From Strigops habroptila (Eukaryota; Chordata; Aves; Psittaciformes; Psittacidae), in NCBI RefSeq assembly GCF_004027225.2, contig NC_044278.2:60462243-60526242 (forward strand): DNA of 64,000 bases, in the 5' to 3' direction. Below, in pieces: positions 48,641-60,400 of this stretch. How positions within the stretch are numbered: the stretch's first letter is position 1; every line of letters begins with the position of its first letter. The notes below the pieces were generated by a model, which saw only the letters and a list, made by a program, of their open reading frames with translations, searched no databases and had not been told where the DNA came from. A program made the position numbers and the translations under genes.

Positions 48641-51600
48641 TTGCTATCTCTGATCAACAAGTGATTACCAATAGCAAAGTTTTATTGCATGTTGCATGCT
48701 GTCTTTGTGTCTGCATCTTTAAGATGTTCCTAACTCAGTTATTACTTGAGTGAAAGTAAACAGTCTAATACCACTGTATTGCCTCTCCAGATCTATCATA
48801 TAGTCTTTACTGTGCTTGTGCCACTTCTGTAAGGTAGAAGAAGTCCTCAGAAGTTTGCTGTATGGTTAAACGCTAACCTGGACACGCATGGGAGAGAAAG
48901 AGATGATCAGTGTCAACAGAGTATCACTGTGTTATTACCCTGCTCAGGTTCTCCCCAGCTCCAAATAATGTTCAGCTAATATATATAAGACTTACAGTCA
49001 CTGCATTATTACTAATAATTACCAGGTGAAAGCATCTTTCCATTGTGGCCATTAGGAGGTAACATTACCTGATAGAAGGGCAGCCACTGTTCTTCATTTA
49101 AGAAGAGTACCATAGATATGCCATGCAGGGTGTGAAGAGATGATGTTAAAGCAGGAAAATGTTCCTTAAAGCAAAAATCATTGCAGTCTTCTTTAAAAAT
49201 AAGGAGTTGGACACAAAGGTTTACAATGACAGACCTTGAGAAAGGAGGGGGCAAAAGACTTCTGTTTTGGCAGAATTAAGTGATTAAATTTCTCACCCCA
49301 CCATGAATAAATGCAGCTTCAGAATTCTTATTTCTGAAGCAGATGAGCTTTCTGGTTAAAGTCTATACATGGCTTTGCCCCAAACTGAGTGATCTGGCCC
49401 AAAACAGGGCTGTTTTGCCCACCAGGTAGTTTTTGATAGAGAGGAAACAACATGCTGGAAATGGATGGTAGCATCCTCTGTGCCACAGCCATCCCCCATG
49501 GCAAGAGCTCCAGGGCGTAAGAGCAATTATGTCAATGCCTAGAGGAGCTAGCAGGTACTTCAGAGGCCTGTCTACATCAACAAACACAGGCAAGTTCTTC
49601 TGCTTGGGTGAAGGACAGCCAGTTTGAATTCAGAAGTCATGAAGCCCTATTAACACAGACAAAGCTAATGGGCCCTGCTGTGACGTGGGTCAGGCTCTGT
49701 ACTGGGCTTTGGGATCAGAGCCCAGCAGTGTTCCTTCTGCCATCCACCAAACACAACTCTAGGAGAGCAAAGAGACAGGGATGAAGCCCCTGCCTTTCCA
49801 GGGGAGTTTCTATATGATGGCATTTTGCAAGATCCAGGCATAGCAATCACAGACTGATATTTAATCTTTCTGAGATAAATGGGGTTCTGTAGGGCTCTTG
49901 TGATTAAAAATGCATGTATGCATAAATGCTTGCAGGATGGACACCTAAATGATCACATCAAGCGAAAAATGTCCCCTCAAATCTCCATTCCCTGCAGCCA
50001 TTGTGCTGCCAGCTTGGTACACACACCCTTTGAAGTCACTGGCATCCAAGGACAGCCTGGTGCAGTGGGGCTTCACGCAGGAAGATTAAAGGTGTTACTG
50101 AGCAGCAACAGCAGCATAGAGAGACTACAGAAAGTGCATTCTCCTGGAAACAAACTGAACTGTAAATCAGAAAGGTAATCCAACATCAGATGAGCAGAGG
50201 CACGGGCTTGTTCATAGACAGAGCTTAGGCAGGGCACTGGTGCAATTGGAAAGCCCAGGTATAAAGCAGAGCCAGCGAGAGCAGCCACAAAGCAGATTAA
50301 GAGAGGTGTAAGGTCACACATGATAACATCAGGAAGACAGGTGAGGTTTCTGCTCTGATAACCTGAGAATTGTGCTCTGAGCTGGGACGTGCTACCTGTT
50401 GTTAAGGCTCCCAAAGGCTTGCGTTTGACCTGAGGAGCGAGCAATCACCTCCCCTCCGCTGCAGGTGACTTTGCCGTATTTCAATCATTTGGGCAGACAT
50501 TCTGTGTACCGAGGGCCTGCCTCAGGCAGGCTGGCAGTGCCGCTGAAAATTTCAGCCCATGTGGTTCCTACCTGCCCGAGAAGGCAGGCAGGGGAAAGCA
50601 GGTTGTTCTGTGTATGCTGAGAACGCCTGACAGCCTTCAGGCTATGTTGAGGCTCCTGTGATTTGAAGCAGGGGCTTCAGACTGAGCAATGGCAGCAAGA
50701 GTTGGGAATGCTCCCCTTTTCCTTCCCATGAAAATGCATCCACTTTGTCCCCTTTCCAATTAAACTAAAAAATAGTTTTAAAGCACATGCTCAGGGGTTG
50801 TGTGCTGTGTCCCTGCACATCTCTGAGGCTTATGTCCATGCTGGTGAGGTTGCAGCAGAGATGCGTAGGGCTAGCCCTGTCACTCAGGCTGTCACGCATC
50901 GCTGCTGGAGCTGAGAAGACAGAAGGACAGGGAAGGGAAGATTGGATGGAGCTGACCTGTTGCTGTCTCAAGCCCTTTGCTCCTCAGCAAGCAAACGTGT
51001 TCTGCTAGCAAACTTCCCTGCACCATCAGAAATCCACTCTGAAGCATGCCCAAATTTAACAGGCACCTGAGTTATCACTAAGGAGTCCTGAAGACACCAA
51101 ATTGACCTGCAGGGACCGGTTTTAGGCATTGCTAAAGGCCTCAAATGTGAGACAGGAGGAGGAAGAAATCTGACAGGGCCTGCTCAGGTGGGATGGGATC
51201 AGTGTGGATTTAGATCACCATCCACAGTGACCTGCTCCAGGGATAATGTTTACAAAGCATCAGGTTGAGCCCAACCGCAGCTATTCCTCAGGGTGTGGTA
51301 GACGTGATACCCTCCTCTGCCAAAAGGAGAGGTTGTGTTTCACCAGTTTTACCCCATTCCCACTCTGGCCATACTCTCCCACCTCTTTCTTGGCCCAAGC
51401 CATCACATCTCAGTAGTCCTTAAGATAACTAATGCAGCAAAAGTAAACTGAGTCTGCTTTTTAATCACACTGAATTGGCTCCTAAAAGTGCTAGAGCCAG
51501 TGCTGGTAAGAGAGGGGAGGATGAGGCTGCAGAGGCAGAGAGAGAGACTTCCCCATCTTGGTGGTACCAAGCCACCACATTGACTTAAGCTTTTAAGGGT

Positions 51601-53820
51601 AAGGTAGTTGCCTCAGGAAGCACAACCTCATTTCCAGCCATCCTCCAGTTTGTGCTGGATTCATCATAAGGTACTGAACTGAGTGTTGGAAAGGCTGGCT
51701 CCTCTGGTGATGCTTTTTAGAAAGGAAGACACTCACATGTGCTGTTCTGAGAAGGGGTTTAGGGCTGCAGGTGTGAGGAGAGATGTATTTCTCCAGTCTT
51801 GATGAAGGTGCCCAAGTGTTTGAGGCTTGCAAACAGCTCCTCACAGCTTCCCTAGTCTTGCAGTTGCTGATGTGATGGTGCAAACCAGCTTTCTGGTGAA
51901 GCACAAGGGAGGAAATAGTGTTCCTGTGATGAGGATTTGTTTGAGGGGCTGGGAAGACAGGGAAATTGTGGCAGCAGGCAGTGGTATGGGATACTCTTCA
52001 GGAAAGGGCTTAATCACTGAATAGCAGTGGTCACTGATGACACAATGTAGTATTCAGATAGCTTTGTTTTATTATGTGAATGCCACCCACTCCATGAGTA
52101 AGCCCAGAGTTTTAGGGAAAGAACAGCATGTATAAACCATTAAGACAGCAGTAATGTGTAAGAAGAGGGATGCTAAAACCAAATTGATAAATTTAAGATT
52201 TTTAAGACTTTGCATTTACTAATCTTTGAGGACTTGCAGCCTATTTGTTGGGGGAGGGGGGAGTGTTGTTGCTTTGGTTGGGGGTTTTTTGGTTGTTTTT
52301 TTCTTAACTAGCTCGCCTGCATTCTGGATGTGAATAATAAAGTAAAGGAATGCAAACAAGTCAGAAATAGCTCAGGAATAAGAGTTCATAAAAAATGTTT
52401 TGAAGCATAAAGAGTCCCAAGAGACAGCAGTAAAAGAAAGAATGATTTGAATAAAATCAGACCATGATAAAAACACATGTCGTAATGTCCTACATTCTGT
52501 CTCCACCTCCCTTCCTGTTAGGTCTGAATTGTAGACTTGCCATATACTTCCAGGTTTATCCTAAAGATACAGTGGTGGCAGTGAAAAAGAAGAAGGATTT
52601 CTTAGAGAGAGAATTTTTTTGATCCCTCTGCAGAAAGGAAGCAGCCATGATCAGATAATGTAGCCGAACTAATCTGCTTCTCACTGTACTTATCACAAAA
52701 GCAATAAGGTTAATTCTGTAGTGGGGGCAGCAAAGTACTGTCAGCTAGCAAAGGAATAAGGAAGGACAGACCAACAGAAACCATTTCTTATCTGACAGGG
52801 TCAGCCAGAAGGTGCAAAAAGTATTATCAGTAGCCAAACACAGAGGGGAAAAGAAGAAAGTCTGTATTTTAAGGGATTTTCTATGGAAAATATAAACATT
52901 AATATTGTTACTAACATGGACCAAAGTGATGGTGCGACCAGTTGATACACAAGGGATAAAATGTGTCCCAACCATGTGTTGAGGCCAGCGACACTCATAT
53001 CCAGCAAAAATTGAACTTTACCTAAAGCAAAGGTGTTTGTCCTAGGGCTTGGGGCTGGTCCTGTCACTATCAGGAGGACTCTGGAGCAGTGGAAAAAATA
53101 GTATGAAACTCAACATGTTTTGGAAAGAACAGTCTGATGACTTCTGTTTGGAAGAAAAACACGACTCCTGTGGTTTTCTTGGAAGAGGCTTCAGAAAACA
53201 ATCTGTAACGCCAAGTGCCTCTGTCCTAAGGCTAGCGACTGGGCCAATATGGCTGGGAGAATCTGTAAAAACCTCATGTAGCAGAAAACAGTCATTTTCT
53301 GGGTGTTGGGAATGCTGTTCAATGCTGCTGCATTCTTGATCAAATGGGTCATTTTAGTGGATCATTAAAATTTTCATGGTGCTTCATTGTGGGAAGATGA
53401 AGTGCCATCTCCTGCAATCCCTGGCTGATTTGCGATTTATCTATTTGCCTACTAAATTATGCCAATGCCAGGTTGTAATAGTTTATCATGTCTTGTGTTT
53501 ATTCCTTGAAAATCCGGCTTTGGGACTCCTGTGATTATATAAATATTTAATCTACACTGCATTTAAGAACATTATTGCGTTGAAACACTTGAAAACATGA
53601 AGCCTACTAAAGGAAGAAGAAATCAAGATCAATCTTTTTAACACAATTTTCTGAGCTCTGTATTACTGAATATCCTTGAATGGCCATTACTGATACTATC
53701 TCTTACCTTTTTATGAGTACACCACAGTTCTCTCAGCAGCTCCTTTGATGAGATGCAAAAGCAGAGGTGTCTCTCTGCTATTCAGGAATCTCTCAGTACT
53801 TAATTTTAGGCAAAATGTAC

Positions 53821-53840
53821 AATAATAATAATAAAAAAAA
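53821..53840 (+). repeat. (AAT)n/(A)n microsatellite
   Basis: Four AAT units are followed by an A run. Confidence 0.8.
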
Positions 53841-54031
53841 TCGAACAAAAATTCAGTGATGCTTTCAGGCAGAGATTTCCCCACCACCCATCTAGTTCAG
53901 ATCAGTTAAGCAGCCACACATGCCCACTTTATCTACTTGTAGAAGCCACTGGGTTTAAAACCACTATGCATGAACTCGGAGATCACACAGGTGAAATGGG
54001 GTTACCTGAGCAGTCACCAAACAGTGAGTTG

Positions 54032-54092
54032 CAGAAATATTTAATAAATCAGAAATATTTAATATTTAATAAAGCAGAAATATTTAATAAAT
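54032..54092 (+). repeat. Short AT-rich tandem repeat, three copies
   Basis: CAGAAATATTTAATAAAT occurs at 54032-54049 and 54075-54092. The middle copy (54050-54074) carries an internal duplication of TATTTAA. It is very AT-rich and easily unwound. Confidence 0.85.
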
Positions 54093-56238
54093 CAGCTTGG
54101 ATCTTCTTTGCTTATCCCAAATAACATACACGACGTCCTGCGGGCTCCAAAGACAGTGCTGACCAGCAGCAGGCTCAGCGAAAGGGATTCCTCCAGCTCC
54201 AGTGAGCTCCTCGCCTGGCTTCTGCAGATTTTTTCGCAATATCAGGTTCAGAACGGCATTCTGTTGGATTGCTCCCAAATTTCTGCCCCGAACTTGCAGA
54301 CCATATTCCAGCCCCATGCTGGGGAAGCAAGGAAACCCATCAGCTCCATCCTGCTAACCTGCCACAGCATCCCTCCAACTAGTGGTCTCCATTATACTAA
54401 GGGGCTTGATGGAATTTTACACTGTGCCCTGCTCACCGCTCATCCTGAGCTGTCTGGGGAACACTCCTGCTGACAACTTTAATTAACATCTTTCAGTAAC
54501 ATTTCAACACCAAGAGTCTACCATTGTCACGAGTGGTGATGAAAGACATGTAACCAAATGATGTCATTAGTGCAGACTTGCTCACCTAAAGCCCTCAGGG
54601 GTATTGAGCAGTCATACTGGCTCCCAGCGCCAGCAGAGGCAAACCAAGCCCTAAGACAAGTCTTAAGCTCCTCCATGATAAAGAAGGGGGTGTTTAAAAG
54701 AGAGCTATGTCACTGCTGATGGAGAGATCCCAGCAAAACACTGCAGCACCCAAGTCGCAGGCACAGAGGCTGTGATTTTACATGGCAAATAGCAGAAAGG
54801 GGTACTGCAGGCATGTCAATAAACACGTATGCTCACTTGAAGATATATACTTCCAATCATGATGCAGCAGTCGCAAGCTCAGCAGAAAGAAATGTCTTAC
54901 TACAATAGGAAGGCAACACTGCCTCAGTCCTTAAAACAACCTAGAGCAGAAATAAAGATTGCTGCTGGAAAAACATCAGCCACCTTTCACCGCTGCTTTT
55001 GAAAAGAAGTGGTGTTATGTTTTTACTCAACTTCTTTCTTTATGTCAAAAACTTTCAACCCCTGAACTGAGAAAGGGACCTCTTCTGGGAAGATACTGCA
55101 CTCAGTTTAACCCTGAGCATTATATTCTTCTGCCAATCACTTCTTCCACCACTAGAGCAATGATTTTGTACAGTAACCTTGCACTTGAGTCAATCTATTC
55201 TCTGGGTTTCACCAGATAGCATTTTCTCTCTGTAATTTCTTGAGTCGTGGTGATATATTTGATATCCAGAGGAGGTTTTATGCTTTGTATTCCCTTGGCC
55301 CAGAGGCACCAAGCACCTGAAGTTCTGCAGAACCCCAGTTCCCACAAAAGGCTTGTTACAAACTGATCAGGTGAAAACAACACCCTTTGCCATTATCAAT
55401 ATAGCAGTAGACCATAAATATTCCTGTGTTATCACCCTGGCTTTCTAAATTATCTACATCATGGCTGTTTCATGTAGCCTTACATATGTGCTCTTCACTG
55501 CTGTCCCTTCTAGCTATATTCTGCAACTAGTTATTCAGAAACCTCAGGTGGTTTTAGTAAAGAGGCTGTCAACGTTAAGCTGATGAAAGAGTGTATTGAT
55601 TTAGAAGAAGGGATGTTTGCTCCAACACATGCTGTTAAATCTGCTGACACTTTATACATGGGGCTATAGAGAGAAACCACTCAAAAGCGATGACAGAAAG
55701 GGCAAACCAGTTTTGGTTTCCATTTGCACTGAGCTCAGACACCAGCCTCCTATGAGAGTGCTTCCATCACAGACAGGAGCCTGGAAGGTGCTGCTCCCTG
55801 CTGCTCTGTCCCCCAAAGCTGTGGATCCCACAGAGAGCAAAGGGCACTTGGGCTGGAGTGACCACGTTGCTTTTTCAAGTTGTTGCCACTGCTGCTTCAA
55901 CTGAGATGAGCAGAGAGGCCTGAGCATAACCTTGAGGGGGCTGGGGGATGGAGGGAAGAAGGGAAAACACTTTGGGTGCAGCTCCAAGTACTTTTTCACA
56001 AGGGGAAAGATGCATGAGGCAATCAGAAGCAGTTACCTGAAGCAATGTTCAGGATGTGGCTGGGGAACTGCTGAGGGACCAGCCTTTGCTGGTGCTACTT
56101 CTGTATTTTATAGTGAGTGGTAAAGTCAAGACAGGCATAGGGTCTTGTCCCACCACCACAATTAGCTGTGCCTGAACTAGCACTGATGGACTCCACATAT
56201 CATCACAAGGAGTTGCCACACCACTGCACAGCTACCTC

Positions 56239-56330
56239 AACACACATGCATGTATACATATGTATACACACACATATTCAATATACATATTTATATACAA
56301 TTACAATGTATACAGTGTGCATGTATATCT
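56239..56330 (+). repeat. Compound CACA/TATACA low-complexity repeat
   Basis: Alternating purine-pyrimidine sequence with CACACA, TATACATA and TGTATA units spans about 90 bases, some 1.1 kb upstream of the ECRG4 exon 1 region. Confidence 0.75.
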
Positions 56331-57275
56331 TCATCTGTAACCAATCTGGAAGCAATCCTTGGATTAGGGAGCTGAGGCCCCAGCGCTTGCCAGATTTCTC
56401 ACAAGTAGGTTACAGAGAGAGCCCAGCTCACCTCTGCTCACCCTGGCCTCCCCTGAAATCCCTCCTGTGCTTCTCGCTGTACCCTGGCACAGCTTCAGCA
56501 GCAGGCGAGATGCCCATAACCATCCCCTGAGTGTTGTGGGTCTGTGCTGTGAGGGAAGAGAGAGGTTTGTGTCTGAGGGTGGGCAACAATTTCACTATGC
56601 TTCATATTATCTGGGATGTTTCTGGAGCTGAAAGTGAGTTCACAGAGAGAAGCTGAAGTCTGAAATAGGAAGAGACAGAGTTAAGTTTAGGAACCGTTGC
56701 AGTTATGATCCTGCTGAACAAGGAGTTTTATATAGTTTGTGAGTTTGGCTTTTGGTCCCTCAGTTCTTGCTGTAAGCTAAACCTGTCTATGTGTAGAAAA
56801 AGAAATCAGAATTATTTTTAAAGCTGACCAGTTAAAATGCATTGCAGTACACTGTGGACTTGGGGGGTAGAGAGAGGGTGGGAGGAGGGGAGAGAGAAAA
56901 AAACCTAAACTTTGGTTGATTCTGATTCATTTTTCCACCAAGACAACTTCTGAATTTTCACGTACTGTTCCAGCCAAGTGGCAAACTGGCTTTATACATA
57001 CAGAAGTGTTAAATGATGTGCTACAGCTATGTTTTATTTTAATTCCCTGTGAGAAAACCCTGCATGAATTGCTGAAAGGTCTTTACCGGTTGCCCTGGAT
57101 TATGTGTAACCACAAAACAAAAAGGCTACTGGGAACTGGCAAACCGGCCGCTGGCTCCGGGGCGCTCCCCGACCTGCAGCGCACCGCGGCTGCCCTCGCT
57201 CCCCACACTCGCCCCGGCCGCCTCCCCGCCCCTCCCCGTGGCGTTGGGCTGGGGCGGGCCGGGGCGCCCCTTCCC

Positions 57276-57333
57276 TCCGCTCCGTCTCCATCTCCGTCTC
57301 CACCTCCACCTCCATCTCCATCCTCATCCTCCC
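57276..57333 (+). repeat. Hexamer repeat (CTCCRT-like) in the ECRG4 5' UTR/promoter
   Basis: The stretch is built from imperfect six-base units of the type CTCCAT, CTCCGT and CTCCAC. It ends about 35 bases before the ECRG4 ATG and so is probably transcribed as 5' UTR. It makes a low-complexity antisense open frame (Glu/Met/Val/Thr repeats) that is not a gene. Confidence 0.75.
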
Positions 57334-57366
57334 GTCTACCTCCCGCCCAGGTGTGTCACCGCTGCC

Positions 57367-57454
57367 ATGCCTCCGCCGTGTCCCCGAGGAGCCCTGCCCG
57401 GGGCCGCTCTCCTCTTCCTCCTCTTCCTCCTCCCGCTGCTCTGTGCAGCCCCCG
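57367..57454 (+). CDS. ECRG4: ECRG4 coding exon 1 (signal peptide)
   Basis: This exon codes for residues 1-29 plus the first base of codon 30. The peptide begins MPPPCPRG and continues into a strongly hydrophobic stretch ([15 protein letters not shown]), a textbook signal-peptide core with small residues at the likely cleavage point. The donor is G|GTGAGT at 57455. The hydrophobic core is written with a pyrimidine-rich CTC/TTC run, which may be prone to slippage. The exon lies inside the CpG island. The transcription start is not determined, so the 5' UTR limit is unknown. Confidence 0.93.
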
Positions 57455-60400
57455 GTGAGTGAGCGCCCGCGGCCGGGACGGGGTGAAGGATGGATGCGGG
57501 ATGCGGGGAGGAAAAACACCACCCGGCGCGTCTCCCGGCGTCCCGCATGAGTGAACGTTTTCGGTCACGCCAAAACTTGTGCAAATTGGGCATCTTGAAG
57601 AGCTTGTTTTCCGGAGCAGCAGAGAGCTTGCATGTCAGATCTGTTGCACTGCCCGGCCACGAGCTAAAGTCTTGGATTCCTTCCCTTGGATCCCTTCCCT
57701 TGGATCCCTTCTGGGAAAGGGCTTCCGCAGGAACAGCTTTGGTGTCCTTTGGGACAGGCTGCCAGGCACAACTCTGAAGTAGCCAGGCCACTGGCATGCC
57801 CCTCGCTCAGTGACCTGGGGTTCCCAGCGTTATCGTGCTGCCCCGTACACTGTGCCACAATACTGGCACTGTCTGCAGTCATCTGCTGAAAAATATAATG
57901 ATTTAATCGGTGAAGAGGCCAGTAAAGGATTTTCTTGCCAAGACGAGCTGGGGAGAGGATGCCAGAAGCTTCCCTGCAGCGTATGTTGTGCTCGAGTGTG
58001 GAAACGGGAGCAAAGGGAGGCAATGGGAGAAACTTGTTGCAGAGTTTTGGCTCTTGGGCTGGAGCTATGACAAAAATACTTTCAGTATTCTCTGAAATGC
58101 AAACTTTTTTTTTTGTCCTTTCCTTCTTAGTAAATGTATGGGGTTTATTTTTACTTGTCTAGATGTTTCAAGAGGGAATAAGCTTAAAGAGATGCTTCAG
58201 AAACGAGAAGGTAAGTGAAGAGACAGTGAAGTGCTTCCCCTTATTTTTCCTTTAGTCAGTTGATGTCAGTGAAAACTGCCAAAATGTTGTCACTGAATTT
58301 ACAGCTCCAGGCAGACAGCCAGAGAAGCAATGGACAAGTGCCCGGTTCAAAGCTGGTAGCGCACAGCTGCTCTCGCTGCATGCCATACCAAAACCTGCCC
58401 GCATAGAATCACAGAATGGTTTGCGTTGGAAGGGACCTTAAAGACCATCTAGTGCCCCCTGCCATGGGCAGGGACACCTTCCACTAGACCAGGTTGCTTC
58501 AAGCCCCATCCAACCTGGCCTTGAACACTGCCAGGGATGGGGCAGCCACAGCTTCTCTGGGCAACCTGTGCCAGCGCCTCACCACCCTCACAGTGAAGAA
58601 TTTCTTTCTAATAGCTAAATCTTCCCTCTTTCAGTTTAAAGCCATTCTCCGTTGTCATGCCACTACATGCCCTTGCAAAAAGTCCCTCTCCAGCCTCTTC
58701 TAAAAGCCCTCTTTAGGTACTGGAAAGTGTGCATGGAGCCTTTCTTCTCCAGGCTTAACTGTCTCAGCCTGTCTTCATAGCAGAGGTGCTCCAGCCCTCT
58801 GGTCATCTTTGTAACCCTTCTCTGGATGTGCTTCAACAGGTCTATGTCCTTCTCATGTTGGGGTTCCCCAGAACTGGATGCAGTACTCCAGGTGGGATCT
58901 CATGTCTGTTTGGGATGTGGTACTGGCAAGGCTGGAGGCTCAGCTCATCAGAGCCCCCTATGAAAACCAGGGTTCCCAGCCACAGGCAGTATGCTGGCAT
59001 TTTGCTCTGCACAGTGTATAGCATCTACCTTTTCCAGTGTACATATGGCAGACGTGGCGTTTAGCTGGTTTATTCTGGGAGGTCACAATCTTTTCCATGG
59101 AATTACAACACACGGAAATACTGCTGGCTCAGATGCAGAGAAGAAAATATGCAAACTGGGCTTGCTTGTGGCGCCTTGACTTGTTCCCTTTGTCCTCTGG
59201 GCCTCATGTGTGTTTCCTTCTTGGAAGACTGCTTTCTCTTCAGGGGAGATGATGGGCAAGGGCCCAGTGGGCAGATGCACCGAATGGCTCACTGTTTGAG
59301 GGAAAGGGGTGGAAACACAGCTATCTGGGGACAAACAGCACTGCAGCAGATGGAGGCAGGCTGAAACAGCCTAGAAGTTCTGTTGTCTAGAAGGGTGTCC
59401 TCCCCTCAGCCTGCTCCATGTCTAAGGCAAAGAATTTACACCCCCCACAGAGGGGAATCCCACTTTCTGCAAAGCTGCCTAACTTTGCACTGTTTTCTTC
59501 CTGGCATCGCTCACCACCTGTTTACCAGCCCTAAAACATGTGCCCCATCCATGGCTCTTTTCCTTCCACTTGCAGATAGGAGTCACCGCTTGCCATAGGC
59601 AAACCTGCCTGTGCCCAGCAGCAATCCACTTGCTTGTTCAGGTCTGCTGATGAAAGGGACCACCCAAGGGAAGGCTTTTGCAGCACACAAGCATCATGGC
59701 CTAGAGAGAACTGCAAAGCCTTGAACTGATGGTGGAGGGAATAGGTAGCCCCTTAATTCCAGCCTCACTCCCCTTTTCCAGTTGTGTACTGAAGTGAGCA
59801 GGCTAAGTGCACAGTGCTGGTTCCTTCGCTGGCAGTGTCCCTTGTGCAGGGCTCATTGACATGACGTTTGTTCAGCGGTCCCGCTTCTCAGTCATAACAC
59901 CCAGCTTGAGCGCACGGGAGTTCTCAGTTTCCAGCTCATCACCGCAGGGCAGCCTGCTGCTTCCCGCTCTTCCTGCGACAACTCATCTATCACTTTTACC
60001 TCTTCAATCTCCTTCCCTTGGCAGTCCTCCACCTCCCACGACGAGTTTGCCCAGCTCCTGCTTCAAAGTTTTTCACATTTCCACCTGACTTTCCTGTCTG
60101 CCCCAGCCTCTTCCCTCACATCCTCTGAAAATTCCTATCCACATCCACATTCCTGGTCTCTCCCTCATTGCAGCAAACCCTCTGAAGGCAAGGCATTCCT
60201 CCTACTCATACACATGCTTCTTGTTCCATGGGAAAACCAAACATCATACCATGTTTTATCATTTCCATGTGTGGCAGCGGGCTAGCCTGTCCTCACATCC
60301 ACGCCTTTTGGAGGTACATAAATTCCTCTAGCAGCCACAGAAAACTGCCTGCACTCCGGCGGGGCAAGCCAGATGGCATGCCTGGGTCTGGCAGGTTGAG

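Larger units (their letters stand above)
48641..57139. other. Upstream flank of ECRG4, no gene supported
   Basis: Frames reach only 123 codons, apart from one running into the CpG island. Recognised content is limited to AT-rich tandem and compound microsatellites. A purine-rich GGGGGTAGAGAGAGGGTGGG tract lies at about 56862-56897, shortly before the island. Distal ECRG4 regulatory elements could lie here, but none can be identified by eye. Confidence 0.5.
57140..57550 (+). promoter_or_regulatory. ECRG4: CpG-island promoter of ECRG4
   Basis: GC and CpG content jump sharply here compared with the AT-rich flanks, and the island covers ECRG4 exon 1. GC-box-like sites are visible at 57224-57237 (CCCCGCCCCTCCCC) and 57251-57260 (GGGGCGGGCC). 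No TATA box is evident, which fits dispersed initiation from a CpG-island promoter. In human cancers the ECRG4 CpG island is known to be silenced by methylation; the same control in this species is an inference. Confidence 0.8.

Noticed and set aside
57238..57366. A longer N-terminal extension of ECRG4 in the same frame
   Set aside because: The upstream in-frame segment has no ATG (it opens with GTG), would bury the signal peptide, and is repeat-derived. The ATG at 57367 fits the family.
56916..57458. A 180-codon + strand frame running through the CpG island into ECRG4 exon 1
   Set aside because: It is out of frame with the ECRG4 start, and its second half is Pro/Ser/Arg low-complexity translation of the island.
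57100..57522. A 140-codon minus-strand frame opposite ECRG4 exon 1
   Set aside because: Its Met/Glu/Val/Thr-repeat middle is just the antisense of the hexamer repeat.
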